Assembly: GCA_020161355.1 (NCBI GenBank)
Contig: JAIUOF010000001.1
Coordinates: 620,001 to 684,000, forward strand
Reading direction: 5' to 3'
Length of the DNA stretch: 64,000 bases
Source: Bacteroidota bacterium
GTDB taxonomy: Bacteria > Bacteroidota > Bacteroidia > Cytophagales > Spirosomataceae
This document shows positions 51,627 through 60,761 of this stretch, piece by piece. Position 1 is the stretch's first letter. Each line of letters starts with the position of its first letter. A program made the position numbers and the translations under genes. The notes under the pieces were generated by a model. The model did no database searches and was not told the origin of the DNA. It saw nothing but the letters and a program-made list of their open reading frames with translations.

Positions 51627-52271
51627 ATGAAACCAATTTATTTCTATTTAATCTTCTTTTCACTAATCGTATCATTTAGTTCTTGCAAAAAGGTTAGCAC
51701 AGGCCCCCATTCAAAACTTATTCTACAACCCGATGCCACAAAAGGAAAAGATGCCGTATTTAGTTATATTGTACCAAACAATAATTATGGAAACTCAGAA
51801 AGTATTCATTTAAGTGCCCAGACTCAAAATTTAGAATTAAACGTTAGCAGATTTGCTGTAGATTTTGACTTATCTTCTATCCCAGCCGGTGCAAAAGTGG
51901 ATAGTGCATTTTTATCATTATATTTTAATAAAACATCAATGTACGGTAGCAATCACAATGGAGAAAATGATTTCCTAATTCAAAGAATTACCTCAAGATG
52001 GGAAGAAAGCAATATAACATGGAAAACACAACCTAATTCCACTAATATTAGTCAAGTGCTAGTTCCAAAATCTACCAATCCAAATCAAGATTTTAAAAAT
52101 ATTGATGTTAAAAACATTGTCCAAGATATGATAAATGATAAAAATAATAGTTTTGGTTTTATGTTAAAACTTCGAAAGGAAGAGCCTTATAGGGTTTTAT
52201 TATTTGCATCAAGCGATCATCCTGATGAAAGTTTAAGGCCAAAAATAACCGTTTATTATACTAAAAAATAA
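51627..52271 (+). CDS. DNRLRE-domain lipoprotein
   Basis: A 214-aa lipoprotein (lipobox VSFSSC). A single DNRLRE/CBM96-like beta-sandwich: KDAVFSYIVPNNNYGNSESI, RFAVDFDLSSIPAGAKVDSA, SRWEESNITWKTQP and DESLRPKITVYY match the family. Expected in the outer membrane or on the cell surface, possibly binding a polysaccharide. Alone in its transcription unit. Confidence 0.85.
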   Translation: MKPIYFYLIFFSLIVSFSSCKKVSTGPHSKLILQPDATKGKDAVFSYIVPNNNYGNSESIHLSAQTQNLELNVSRFAVDFDLSSIPAGAKVDSAFLSLYFNKTSMYGSNHNGENDFLIQRITSRWEESNITWKTQPNSTNISQVLVPKSTNPNQDFKNIDVKNIVQDMINDKNNSFGFMLKLRKEEPYRVLLFASSDHPDESLRPKITVYYTKK

Positions 52272-52284
52272 AGTCTTCTGATTG

Positions 52285-52306
52285 GGAGCCAATATGCAAT
52301 GGCTCC
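52285..52306 (+). terminator. Hairpin after the DNRLRE gene
   Basis: GGAGCCA / TGGCTCC perfect 7-bp stem, 8-base loop, 14 bases past the stop. No T-run directly after, so weaker than a standard terminator. Confidence 0.45.
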
Positions 52307-52332
52307 TGGCCTTCTCAATTGAAAATATCTCC

Positions 52333-52368
52333 AAAAAAAATGGCCTCCCTTTTTCAAAGAAGACCATT
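52333..52368 (-). terminator. Intrinsic terminator of grpE-dnaJ
   Basis: Minus strand AATGGTCTTCTTT / AAGGGAGGCCATT forms a 13-bp stem with G-U pairs and a GAAA loop, followed by T8. Lies 22 bases past the dnaJ stop. Confidence 0.85.
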
Positions 52369-52389
52369 CCGTATAGTTTTTAGTTTGTA

Positions 52390-53544
52390 TCAATGAAAGA
52401 AGTCTTTCATTTTGTCGAATATGCTTTTGTTGTCGCTTCCGGCTTTAGGCTGGAAGTTGGGCGACTCTCTTAGCTTTTCCAATATGGCCTTTTCTTCTGA
52501 GCTAACCGTTTTAGGCGTATAAATGTTTACATATATCAGCTGATCGCCTGTGCCGTAACCGTTCAGGTCTTTCAGGCCTTTGCCTTTTAACCTCAAAACC
52601 TCCCCGGCCTGCGTTCCGGCTTTGATATGTATCTTAACTTTCCCTGTCACCACCGGAATCTCCACTTCACGGCCCAATACGGCATCCACAAAGTTGAGTG
52701 GCAGGTCATAGATCAGGTTGTTGCCATCACGTTTCAGTTGCAGATGCTCCTCTTCTTCAATCTGAATCAACAAATCACCGGCTACGCCTCCACGACTAGG
52801 CACATTTCCTTTGCCCGACATCGAAAGCTGCATTCCCTCGGCCACGCCTGCAGGTATTTTGATCGTAATCATGTCTTCCTCGAGCACACGGCCTTCTCCA
52901 AAACATACCTCACAACGGTCGAGCACTACTTTTCCTTCGCCGTTACACACATGACAGGTGTTAGTGGTTACCATTTGCCCGAGCATGGTCTGCTGTACCC
53001 GTCTGATCTGGCCGGAGCCATTACAGGTACCACAAGTCTGCAGTGAGTTTCCGTGTTTGGAGCCATTGCCGCTACAAGATTTACAGGAAACGTATCTTTT
53101 TACCTTTATTTTTTTCTCTACGCCATTGGCGATTTCTTCCAGATTAAGTTTGAGTTTGATTCTGAGGTCAGAACCTTTCCTCACGGCCCTGCGTGATCCT
53201 CCGCTGCTGCGGCCACCACCGAAAAAGCTGCCGAATGGGCTGCCATCACCAAAAATATCCCCAAACTGGCTAAAAATATCTTCCATATTTACGCCACCGG
53301 CACCGCCAAAGCCTCCCGCACCCAGGCCTTCATGTCCGAATCTGTCATACTTTGCCTTTTTGTCAGGGTCAGAAAGCACACCATAGGCCTCGGCTATCTC
53401 CTTAAACTTGTCTTCTGCCTCTTTGTCACCGGGGTTTTTGTCAGGGTGATATTTGATGGCAAGTTTCCTGTAGGCTTTTTTCAGCTCCTCAGCCGTAACC
53501 GACTTAGACACTCCCAGTACTTCGTAATAATCTTTTTTAGCCAT
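52390..53544 (-). CDS. dnaJ: Chaperone DnaJ
   Basis: A 384-aa Hsp40. J domain with [20 protein letters not shown] (HPD), a Gly/Phe region (GGFGGAGG... [10 protein letters not shown]), four CxxCxGxG zinc repeats ([33 protein letters not shown]) and the C-terminal substrate domains. The start at 53544 ([13 protein letters not shown]) is used; the frame extends nine residues further without family sequence. Follows grpE on the same strand by 63 bases. Confidence 0.96.
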   Translation of the reverse strand: MAKKDYYEVLGVSKSVTAEELKKAYRKLAIKYHPDKNPGDKEAEDKFKEIAEAYGVLSDPDKKAKYDRFGHEGLGAGGFGGAGGVNMEDIFSQFGDIFGDGSPFGSFFGGGRSSGGSRRAVRKGSDLRIKLKLNLEEIANGVEKKIKVKRYVSCKSCSGNGSKHGNSLQTCGTCNGSGQIRRVQQTMLGQMVTTNTCHVCNGEGKVVLDRCEVCFGEGRVLEEDMITIKIPAGVAEGMQLSMSGKGNVPSRGGVAGDLLIQIEEEEHLQLKRDGNNLIYDLPLNFVDAVLGREVEIPVVTGKVKIHIKAGTQAGEVLRLKGKGLKDLNGYGTGDQLIYVNIYTPKTVSSEEKAILEKLRESPNFQPKAGSDNKSIFDKMKDFFH

Positions 53545-53607
53545 TAATATTTTGCTTTGGGCTGTCAGCAATAAGCTTTCAGCTATTTAATACTTTTCTA
53601 TCGGCAA

Positions 53608-54153
53608 TCAACTACCTACCACCACCTTGGCGTATCTGATTACCTTATCGTTGAGATAATAACCTTTTTCTACTTCATCAATCACCAGGCCTTTTTTATC
53701 GTCACCGGCAGCAAACTGGGTGATGCATTCGTGCAGTTCCACATCAAAAGTCTGATCTTTTGATTCCATTGCTTTGAGGCCTTTAGCTTGTAAGGTTTTT
53801 TGTAATTTATTAAAAATCAAATCAATACCTTCTTTTATCGCCTTGATATCCTCAGTGGTTTCCATTGATTTCTGAGCTCTTTCAAAATCATCCATAACCG
53901 GCAACAGCTCTTTCATGAGGCCTTCGGTGGCGTTCATTACGGTTTCGATTTTTTCTTTGGCGGTTCTGCGTCTGAAGTTGTCAAATTCAGAATACAATCT
54001 GATATACTTGTCTTTTGCCTCTGCGATTTCCGATTCCAGCTTTTGAGTTTCGCTCAACATTTCTTCAAACATTGGCGTCTCGTTGGAAGGTTCTGTGGCC
54101 TCGGTTGTTTCTTCGTTTTTCAATATTTCCTCCTCTTTCTTTGCCTTTTTCAT
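53608..54153 (-). CDS. grpE: Nucleotide exchange factor GrpE
   Basis: A 181-aa GrpE with an acidic N-terminus (EEEILKNEETTEATE), a long helix (LESEIAEAKDKYIRLYSEFD, NFRRRTAKEK) and a C-terminal beta domain ending VIDEVEKGYYLNDKVIRYAK. Exchanges ADP on DnaK. Probably the promoter-proximal gene of grpE-dnaJ. dnaK is not in the window. Confidence 0.95.
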   Translation of the reverse strand: MKKAKKEEEILKNEETTEATEPSNETPMFEEMLSETQKLESEIAEAKDKYIRLYSEFDNFRRRTAKEKIETVMNATEGLMKELLPVMDDFERAQKSMETTEDIKAIKEGIDLIFNKLQKTLQAKGLKAMESKDQTFDVELHECITQFAAGDDKKGLVIDEVEKGYYLNDKVIRYAKVVVGS

Positions 54154-54723
54154 ACAAAAAGATTAAAATTTCTTAAACAGGTTTTCAATAATTATTCCAT
54201 AAATGAATTTTCTGCCAAAGTGTCAGATATTGATATTTTATATTAGGTACCAAACTAAAATAATGGATATGCCAATCTGACGTTGCCTACCGGCGGTGAC
54301 TTGGCGTCCCCCTTCATTTTTTTGCTCGCCCAAAAAAAGAACCGGGGAGGCGGTCCTCCAAAAAAAAGGCGGTCGGTGCAATGTGTCACGAAAAATTTCA
54401 ATTTAGAGCCATAAATCAGAAAGTTACTCCAAGTGAAATTTTTCTAAACACTGCACAGACATTAAATGTATTTTCATTTGATTTAATATATTTTCCTATC
54501 TAGATTTATTTTTCTATCCGCAATTTTGTAAATCTAAAAAAATATTTATTCTTGAATCAAAACCAAGGGAATAGGATTGCTATGCAAATTTTATGGCATG
54601 CCGAAAAAATGAAGAGAAAAGGAAAGATTTTTGAGTTTATAGAATTTCTTTACTTAAAATAATTATCTCTCTAGCTGCTTTTTTTGTCATAAGATAAAAT
54701 TCAATCCTTTTATTTCTTAAAAT
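54154..54723. other. Intergenic region with GC-rich hairpin element
   Basis: 570 bases with no gene. Within it, about 54276-54392 is GC-rich and unlike its surroundings. TTTTTTTG-CTCGCC-CAAAAAAA (54317-54338) and GGAGG-CGGT-CCTCC (54346-54359) are perfect hairpins. It may be a fossil of a dispersed Bacteroidota repeat. A grpE promoter and the kinase-gene promoter must also lie here but were not seen. Confidence 0.5.
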
Positions 54724-57700
54724 ATGCCCGGAGTGACTATCTTGAGGGGTTTTTCGTTTAAAACTATTATTAAAAAATTGATTGGAATAAAACATAAACT
54801 TTTAGTTGGGATCCTCATTTTCCTTACAATCAGCACTTCCGGACAATTGCCACCTTACCGGGTGAACCATTTCGGCACAAAGGAAGGCCTGTCTCAGGGT
54901 TCTATCTATGCCATTTTGAAAGACAGCCGCGGTTATATGTGGTTTGGTAGTCAGGACGGGCTCAATATTTTTGACGGGAAAAAAATAAACATTTACCGAC
55001 CCGAAAACAAAAATACCCATAGCATCAGCGGCTTGAAAATATCGGGGATTGTAGAGGACGAAAACGGAAAAGTATGGGTGGGGCATGAAAATGGGCTAAG
55101 TCGCTATGATTTTGAAAAGGATAGATTTACCAATTTTTTTGCAGGCCAGGAAGTATTGCCCATCGCTTTTAAGTTTGGAAAACTATGGCTCAAAACCTCC
55201 GAAAAAGGCTACATCAGCCTGAACGTCAACAATTTAAAATATGGAAGTTTTTATAAAAAAATCAATTACATCCCCAACTTCGCAAGCAATTTCAATTCGA
55301 TAGAGATCATCGCTCCCAACGAATACTGGATTGTAGAAAATCATGGTCTGGTTCATTTCAAACAGGGAAAAACAGAAAATTATTTTTCCAATACCAAAGA
55401 TAATCTGTTCGGAAATACCCTCAATATCATCAAAATAAAGTGGTTTGGAGAGAAGCTCTACATGGGTACCACCGAAGGGCTTTTGATTTTTGATCCGCTG
55501 AAAAGGAAAATTCAAAAAATCGATAAATACCGTAACCAGTATTTCGGACTGGTGCAAAGTCTGGATTTTGATAGCCAGGGAAGGCTATGGATGGGCACCG
55601 AATTTTTGGGTTTAGTAATACTGGATACCAAAACGCTAAAAATCGATAATATCAAACGGAAGACTGAGTTTAATCCGGGATTGAAAGACAACCTCATCAC
55701 ACATTTATATGTAGATGATAACGATATCGTATGGGCCAACAGCGACCCCTACGGCGTTGACAAAATAGAGGTTATTCCCGGGAATTTTGGTAAAATGACC
55801 ATTGATTTTCCACAGAATTTTCCGGACGAATTAAAAAATAACAGCATAAGGACAGTATGTGAAGATGGCAACAATCTGTGGGTGGCAACTCTGAATAGCG
55901 GTTTGTGGCTGCTCGATAGAAACGATTTTCGGGTAAAAAAATATTTTCTGACCTCCAATTCTGCACTACCTTCCAACCACCTCTCCCATCTTTTAAAAAC
56001 GCCTGAAGGCTCCATTTATGTAGCTACCAGTAAAGGACTGGCGGTGATCAAAAATGAAACTTTAAGAAATATACCCATCAAAAAGCACTTCAAAAACCAG
56101 GAAGATGCCTTTATAAGAAGTATGGAATATTTTGATAAAACGCTGAATTTGAGCACAGAAACCGGCATCTTAAAATATTTCCCTAAAAATAAAGAATTCA
56201 GATGGGAAAATGATCTGAGAAATAATCGGGTGATATTCACTTATCATATCTCTGCAAATGAAAGGCTTGTGGGCACCATCGAAAATGGCCTGTTTTGGTT
56301 TTCGAATCAAAAAGTCAGGCAGATACTCCGCAATGTGATTCCGATTTTTGCCAAAAAAGATGCTAAAAACCGGCTTTGGTTAGGTACGAGCAAGGGTTTG
56401 TATAAATTGGATGAAAAAGGGAATATTCTGAAAAAATACGGAATGAATGAAGGTATGCCCAATGCGTTTGTTTATTGCGGTGAATTTTCTGACCCTAATA
56501 CCCTTTGGCTGAGCACCAACAGGGGTATATGCAAACTCAATTTGCAAGCCGAGAAATTTGTGACTTTCAACCTCAACGATGGTTTGCAGGATTATGAATA
56601 CAATTCTTTTGCTTCGCTGGCGTCAAATGACGGCCGGCTGTACTTTGGAGGGGTGGATGGGGTGAATTATTTCTATCCGGGTCAAATAATATCCGAAACC
56701 CAGATTGAATATAACCAACTGACCAACAACGCCAAAGACCTTATACCCATTCACTATCAGGCATTTTTGGATAATGAAAGAAAATATATAAAACCTGAAT
56801 TAAACAACCCCGCTTTTGAATCAAAGCTAAAAGAATTGAACGGGGCAATTCCCAATTTCCTTTATACCGATGCACAGGCCTGGGTTAAATTTAAAATTAA
56901 GAATAACTCCAATCAAACCTGGTTTCTGGAAGTAGAAAACACCCGGCTCAGTGAACTGGAAGTATGGATTTTTGAAAAAGGTCAGGAGGTATTTTATGGT
57001 AGATCAGGTGACCAGTGGCCGTTTAAACGCTACAAAATCAAAGACCCCAACCCTATTTTTGAGTTAAATCTGCTTGAAAATCAGCAATATGATGTATATA
57101 TCCGTGCGGCAACAACGCGGGACCTAAAAATCCCTGTAAGAATTTTGAACGAAAGTGAAATCACGGCTCATATCAGTAACCGAAAGCTGGTTTGGGGAAT
57201 TTTCAGCGGTTTTATCATTCTGATTTCCTTTTACAATCTGTTTTTGTTTTTAACCATTAAAGACCGGACCTATCTGTATTATATGATTTATATTTTGAGT
57301 CTGGGCTTATTCCAATTCTCAATTTATGGGCTTTCTTTTCAATATTTCTGGCAAAATCACCCCTTCAATGAATACGCCTTTCTGATGTTTTTATACATCT
57401 CCTATATTTTTATCACTTTATTTACAGAAAAATTCCTGGAGCTGGAGAAAGAAATAAAATTCTGGAAACCCATCAAGTATTTTATTCTCACATTTTCTAT
57501 TATTTTATTGATAGTCACCCCTTTCTGGCACCCCAATCAGATCAACTATTTCGCAATTGCCCTGAGTATGATTTTTTCGTTTTTGTATTATTTGGTTTGC
57601 ATAATTTACATAAAACGTAGAATTGCCATTATTTACTTTTATGCTTTTGCGGTGTTTTTTCTGACTACGGCATCTTTAATCATTGCTTTGCAAAATCTGG

Positions 57701-58416
57701 GTGTAATCAGCAGCTTGTATCAGGAATATGTATTGATGATAGGCTCTATGTTTGAAATCGTATTATTTTCTTTGGCTTTGGGGTATAAATTTCGGCGAAA
57801 CCAATTGGAAAGGGAAAGACAGCAAAGGCTTAGAAATCAGATTTCGAGCAATCTTCATGATGATTTGGCGGCTTCATTGAGTAGCCTGACCATGTACAGT
57901 GAGTTGAGTAAAAGAAAGACCAGCTCTGAATCAGAAATCAGGGAAAGGCTTCAGGTAATAGCTGACAAAGCAAGGGAAATTTTGGGAAAAGTAAGGCTGG
58001 CCGTGTATGAACTCAATCCCCAAAACGATAATGAAGAAAACTGGCTGGACAGAATCCTGGATTTTGGCAAAGAAATATGTGAGGCCAGAGATATAGACTT
58101 TTTGGTTGGAATTCCAGAGAACTTTGCTCCTGACATGATTCATTTTGATAAACGAAGAGACCTGATTTACCTATTCAAAGAAGCCTTAAACAATGCGGCC
58201 AAATATGCGGATGCCGGGCATATTGTTTTTAAAATCATAAAAGAAAGAAATAAAATCGAATTGATATTAACCGACAATGGCAAGGGATTTAATTTTGAAG
58301 ACCATAAAGCAGGAAATGGTTTGGTTAATATGCGGGCAAGAGCAGAAAAAATCAATGCTGATTTTAAGATAAGCACCCAAATAAATGTTGGCACCAGTAT
58401 CAGTGTAAAAATTTAA
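54724..58416 (+). CDS. Giant sensor histidine kinase: two-component propeller + 7TMR-DISM + HisKA_3
   Basis: A 1230-aa kinase. A signal-like segment (about 28-40) is followed by about 600 residues of regulator-propeller repeats (DSRGYMWFGSQDGLNIFDG, GKVWVGHENGLSRYD, GRLWMGTEFLGLVILD, KNRLWLGTSKGLYKLD). Then comes a DISMED2-like beta domain (NNSNQTWFLEVENTRLSELE), seven membrane helices (about 820-1020), then ISSNLHDDLAASLSSLTMYS with the phospho-acceptor His (about 1045) and an HATPase domain (LFKEALNNAAKYADA, DNGKGFNF). No Y_Y_Y domain is seen. Sensor of an extracellular ligand, presumably coupled to the regulator 63 bases downstream. Confidence 0.88.
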   Translation: MPGVTILRGFSFKTIIKKLIGIKHKLLVGILIFLTISTSGQLPPYRVNHFGTKEGLSQGSIYAILKDSRGYMWFGSQDGLNIFDGKKINIYRPENKNTHSISGLKISGIVEDENGKVWVGHENGLSRYDFEKDRFTNFFAGQEVLPIAFKFGKLWLKTSEKGYISLNVNNLKYGSFYKKINYIPNFASNFNSIEIIAPNEYWIVENHGLVHFKQGKTENYFSNTKDNLFGNTLNIIKIKWFGEKLYMGTTEGLLIFDPLKRKIQKIDKYRNQYFGLVQSLDFDSQGRLWMGTEFLGLVILDTKTLKIDNIKRKTEFNPGLKDNLITHLYVDDNDIVWANSDPYGVDKIEVIPGNFGKMTIDFPQNFPDELKNNSIRTVCEDGNNLWVATLNSGLWLLDRNDFRVKKYFLTSNSALPSNHLSHLLKTPEGSIYVATSKGLAVIKNETLRNIPIKKHFKNQEDAFIRSMEYFDKTLNLSTETGILKYFPKNKEFRWENDLRNNRVIFTYHISANERLVGTIENGLFWFSNQKVRQILRNVIPIFAKKDAKNRLWLGTSKGLYKLDEKGNILKKYGMNEGMPNAFVYCGEFSDPNTLWLSTNRGICKLNLQAEKFVTFNLNDGLQDYEYNSFASLASNDGRLYFGGVDGVNYFYPGQIISETQIEYNQLTNNAKDLIPIHYQAFLDNERKYIKPELNNPAFESKLKELNGAIPNFLYTDAQAWVKFKIKNNSNQTWFLEVENTRLSELEVWIFEKGQEVFYGRSGDQWPFKRYKIKDPNPIFELNLLENQQYDVYIRAATTRDLKIPVRILNESEITAHISNRKLVWGIFSGFIILISFYNLFLFLTIKDRTYLYYMIYILSLGLFQFSIYGLSFQYFWQNHPFNEYAFLMFLYISYIFITLFTEKFLELEKEIKFWKPIKYFILTFSIILLIVTPFWHPNQINYFAIALSMIFSFLYYLVCIIYIKRRIAIIYFYAFAVFFLTTASLIIALQNLGVISSLYQEYVLMIGSMFEIVLFSLALGYKFRRNQLERERQQRLRNQISSNLHDDLAASLSSLTMYSELSKRKTSSESEIRERLQVIADKAREILGKVRLAVYELNPQNDNEENWLDRILDFGKEICEARDIDFLVGIPENFAPDMIHFDKRRDLIYLFKEALNNAAKYADAGHIVFKIIKERNKIELILTDNGKGFNFEDHKAGNGLVNMRARAEKINADFKISTQINVGTSISVKI

Positions 58417-58479
58417 CCCACTAATTTTAGTAGTATTTTTTCCGAAACAAATCCGGTTATTTTGTTTTTTTACCATAAC

Positions 58480-59112
58480 ATGATAAGAGTAAGCATTTAC
58501 GAAGACCAAAAGGAGATCAGGGAGTTGTTGGAAGAAACGATAAGTTTGGAGGCAGATTTACTCCTGGTGGGTTCACACGCCCATGCCCGTGAGGTTTTGG
58601 AAAATTCAAGAAAAGAAAAACCCGACGTGATCCTGATGGATATCCAGATGCCCGGTCTCAATGGCATAGAAGCTACACAACTGGTCAAAGATAAATATCC
58701 CGATGTGCAGATCTGTATCCAAACCGTATTTGAAGAAAATGAAAGAATTTTTGCAGCCCTATGTGCCGGTGCCAACGGTTATATTTTGAAGGCTTCTTCT
58801 CCTGAAAAATACATTTCGGCCATTTTCGACACCTACCAGGGCGGCTCGGTAATGAGCCCGGCCATCGCACGGAAAGTTATTGGCATGTTTCAGATGCAAA
58901 ATGCTGCAGTCAAAGAATTTGTAGAACTCACTACTACCGAGAAAAAAGTTCTGGATTTACTGGTTAAGGGGCTCAGCTATAAACTTATTGCCGCTGAAAT
59001 GGGTGTAAGCTTCCCTACGGTAAATTTCCACCTAAAAAATATCTACAAAAAACTTCATGTTAACTCAGCCAACGAGGCCATCAGAATGGCTTTGAACAAT
59101 GGTCTGGTTTGA
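58480..59112 (+). CDS. NarL/LuxR-family response regulator
   Basis: A 210-aa regulator. The receiver domain holds YEDQKEIRELLEE and VILMDIQMPGLNGIE (phospho-acceptor Asp about 54). The C-terminal LuxR HTH reads LTTTEKKVLDLLVKGLSYKL and AAEMGVSFPTVNFHLKNIYK. The start at 58480 is chosen; the ORF's earlier start adds six residues. Cognate to the kinase just upstream (inference from position). Confidence 0.93.
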   Translation: MIRVSIYEDQKEIRELLEETISLEADLLLVGSHAHAREVLENSRKEKPDVILMDIQMPGLNGIEATQLVKDKYPDVQICIQTVFEENERIFAALCAGANGYILKASSPEKYISAIFDTYQGGSVMSPAIARKVIGMFQMQNAAVKEFVELTTTEKKVLDLLVKGLSYKLIAAEMGVSFPTVNFHLKNIYKKLHVNSANEAIRMALNNGLV

Positions 59113-59166
59113 AAATCTCAAACAAATTGACTTTATTGGGGTTATGAAATAGAGATTGTTTTTATC

Positions 59167-59766
59167 ATGACCGACCAGCAAGCCATCAATTTATATCTGA
59201 ACCATTACGAAACCCTCTGTCCTGAGATTGAGGTGGATATCCTCAATTATATCAAAGAAGACCTGAGGGTGGTAAGGCTCAAGCCCAAAGATTTTTATCT
59301 GAAATCAGGTGAAATGCAGCATTCGCTGGCTTTTTTGGTGCATGGTTTGGTACGGGCTTATTATGAAGATTTGGAAGGAAACGAGAAAACAGCCTGGTTT
59401 TCGTATGAAAATGAATATGTGACTGATTATCCCAATTATATCAGCAGAAGACCCTCTAAATTCCAGTTTCAATGCATTGAACCCTGCATCATGGTCGAAC
59501 TGCCCTATGAAGCCATGCAGGAAGGCTACGATAAATACAAAATCATTGAGCGATATGGAAGATTAGTGACCGAGCAGGTAGTGATTGGACTCCAATACCG
59601 AATTGATGGATTCCTGTTTAAAACAGCCGAAGAAAGATATCTTGATTTTATCACTCAAAATCCAAAGCTGTTTAACCGGATTTCGCTCACCGACCTGGCG
59701 AGCTATCTCGGCGTAGAACGTCAGTCCTTGAGCAGAATCAGGAGCAGGCTTAGTAAATCCAAATGA
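59167..59766 (+). CDS. Crp/Fnr-family transcriptional regulator
   Basis: A 199-aa protein. Cyclic-nucleotide-binding-type beta barrel (LKPKDFYLKSGEMQHSLAFL, RAYYEDLEGNEKTAWFSYEN), dimer helix and winged HTH (SLTDLASYLGVERQSLSRIRS). No Cys cluster for an FeS site. Followed by two palindromes and a three-gene membrane/export group it may regulate. Its effector is unknown. Confidence 0.88.
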   Translation: MTDQQAINLYLNHYETLCPEIEVDILNYIKEDLRVVRLKPKDFYLKSGEMQHSLAFLVHGLVRAYYEDLEGNEKTAWFSYENEYVTDYPNYISRRPSKFQFQCIEPCIMVELPYEAMQEGYDKYKIIERYGRLVTEQVVIGLQYRIDGFLFKTAEERYLDFITQNPKLFNRISLTDLASYLGVERQSLSRIRSRLSKSK

Positions 59767-59771
59767 TATTT

Positions 59772-59787
59772 TGTCACAAATGTGACA
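59772..59787. promoter_or_regulatory. Perfect palindrome, Crp/Fnr-like operator
   Basis: TGTCACA-AA-TGTGACA, six bases after the Crp/Fnr stop codon and 55 bases before the DUF2141 ATG. Close in style to Crp/Fnr sites, so likely a target of the adjacent regulator. Confidence 0.6.
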
Positions 59788-59797
59788 TGTGTATTTT

Positions 59798-59812
59798 ATG
59801 AACACTGTTCAT
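59798..59812. promoter_or_regulatory. Second palindrome before DUF2141
   Basis: ATGAACA-C-TGTTCAT, perfect 7-bp arms. Overlaps CATTTTTG (59810-59817), one base off the TAnnTTTG promoter motif, so a regulator bound here could cover the promoter. Confidence 0.55.
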
Positions 59813-59841
59813 TTTTGCAAAAACATTAATAAAAAACAATT

Positions 59842-60267
59842 ATGAAAATTCTTATTATTACCATCTTGACATCGTTGGGCTTCATCGGAATGCCCGATAA
59901 ACCTGAGCTTCAACTGAGGATTCAGAACATCAAAAATGCCAAAGGAACGATCAGGATTGCGTTTTTTAAAAAAGGCAGCGATTTCCCCAATGGAAACGAC
60001 ATCAGCCTGGCAAAAGAAATCAAACCCACCAAAACAGGGGAACTATTGCTTAACATCACCGAGCTGCCCCAGGGAGATTATGCAATTGCTGTTTACCACG
60101 ACCTCAATGGCAATTTCAATCTGGACAAAAATGTATTTGGGTATCCTTCCGAGCCTTTTGGTTTCTCAAAAAACTTCAAGCCCAGGTTTTCAGCTCCTGA
60201 TTTTGATGACTGCAAAATCAGTATTCCTGCTACCGGATTACAAACCTCCATTAAACTCATCGACTGA
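59842..60267 (+). CDS. DUF2141-domain protein, exported
   Basis: A 141-aa protein. An N-terminal hydrophobic segment (ILIITILTSLGFIG) suggests export. The DUF2141 core is seen as LQLRIQNIKNAKGTIRIAFF, PQGDYAIAVYHDLNGNFNLD and FGYPSEPFGFSKNFKPRFSA. The HDLNGNFNLDKN loop looks calcium-binding-like. Function unknown. First of three genes after the operators. Confidence 0.85.
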   Translation: MKILIITILTSLGFIGMPDKPELQLRIQNIKNAKGTIRIAFFKKGSDFPNGNDISLAKEIKPTKTGELLLNITELPQGDYAIAVYHDLNGNFNLDKNVFGYPSEPFGFSKNFKPRFSAPDFDDCKISIPATGLQTSIKLID

Positions 60268-60269
60268 TT

Positions 60270-60692
60270 ATGAATGCTTCAGCAATATTCTCTTTCGGAA
60301 ACGCCTTCGTGATTTTGGGCTGGATCCTAATCATATTTCTTCCCAACTGGAAATATACCCAGGCCATCGTATTGAGCGGAATGATTGTGGTTTTGAGTGT
60401 GATTTACTCCTATTTAATGCTAAAAGGCATGGGAGATTTCAGTGCAGATAGTTTCAGTACGCTTGCCAATGTAAAGGCACTTTTCCAAAACGATGATTCG
60501 GTGGCTGCAGGATGGTTGCATTATCTTGCTTTCGACTTGTTTGTGGGAGCCTATATTGTCAGAAAAAGTAAAACTTTGCAGATTTCCCGCTGGCTTTATA
60601 CAATTCCGCTTCCGTTTACCTTTATGTTTGGTCCTATGGGGTATTTGATATTTTTTATCATAAAAACCTTAAAGACCAAATCGCTGGTTTAA
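60270..60692 (+). CDS. ABA4-like (DUF4281) membrane protein
   Basis: A 140-aa protein with four helices. GWLHYLAFDLFVGAYI (the family HYLAFDLF signature) and FMFGPMGYLIFFI identify DUF4281, related to plant ABA4 involved in neoxanthin formation. In bacteria the role is unknown. Two bases after the DUF2141 gene. Confidence 0.85.
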   Translation: MNASAIFSFGNAFVILGWILIIFLPNWKYTQAIVLSGMIVVLSVIYSYLMLKGMGDFSADSFSTLANVKALFQNDDSVAAGWLHYLAFDLFVGAYIVRKSKTLQISRWLYTIPLPFTFMFGPMGYLIFFIIKTLKTKSLV

Positions 60693-60761
60693 ACCAAATT
60701 AAATATTTTTCAAACTATTTGAGCTTAGAACAACTTAGCCCAAACAAAATCTTTTTGCATT

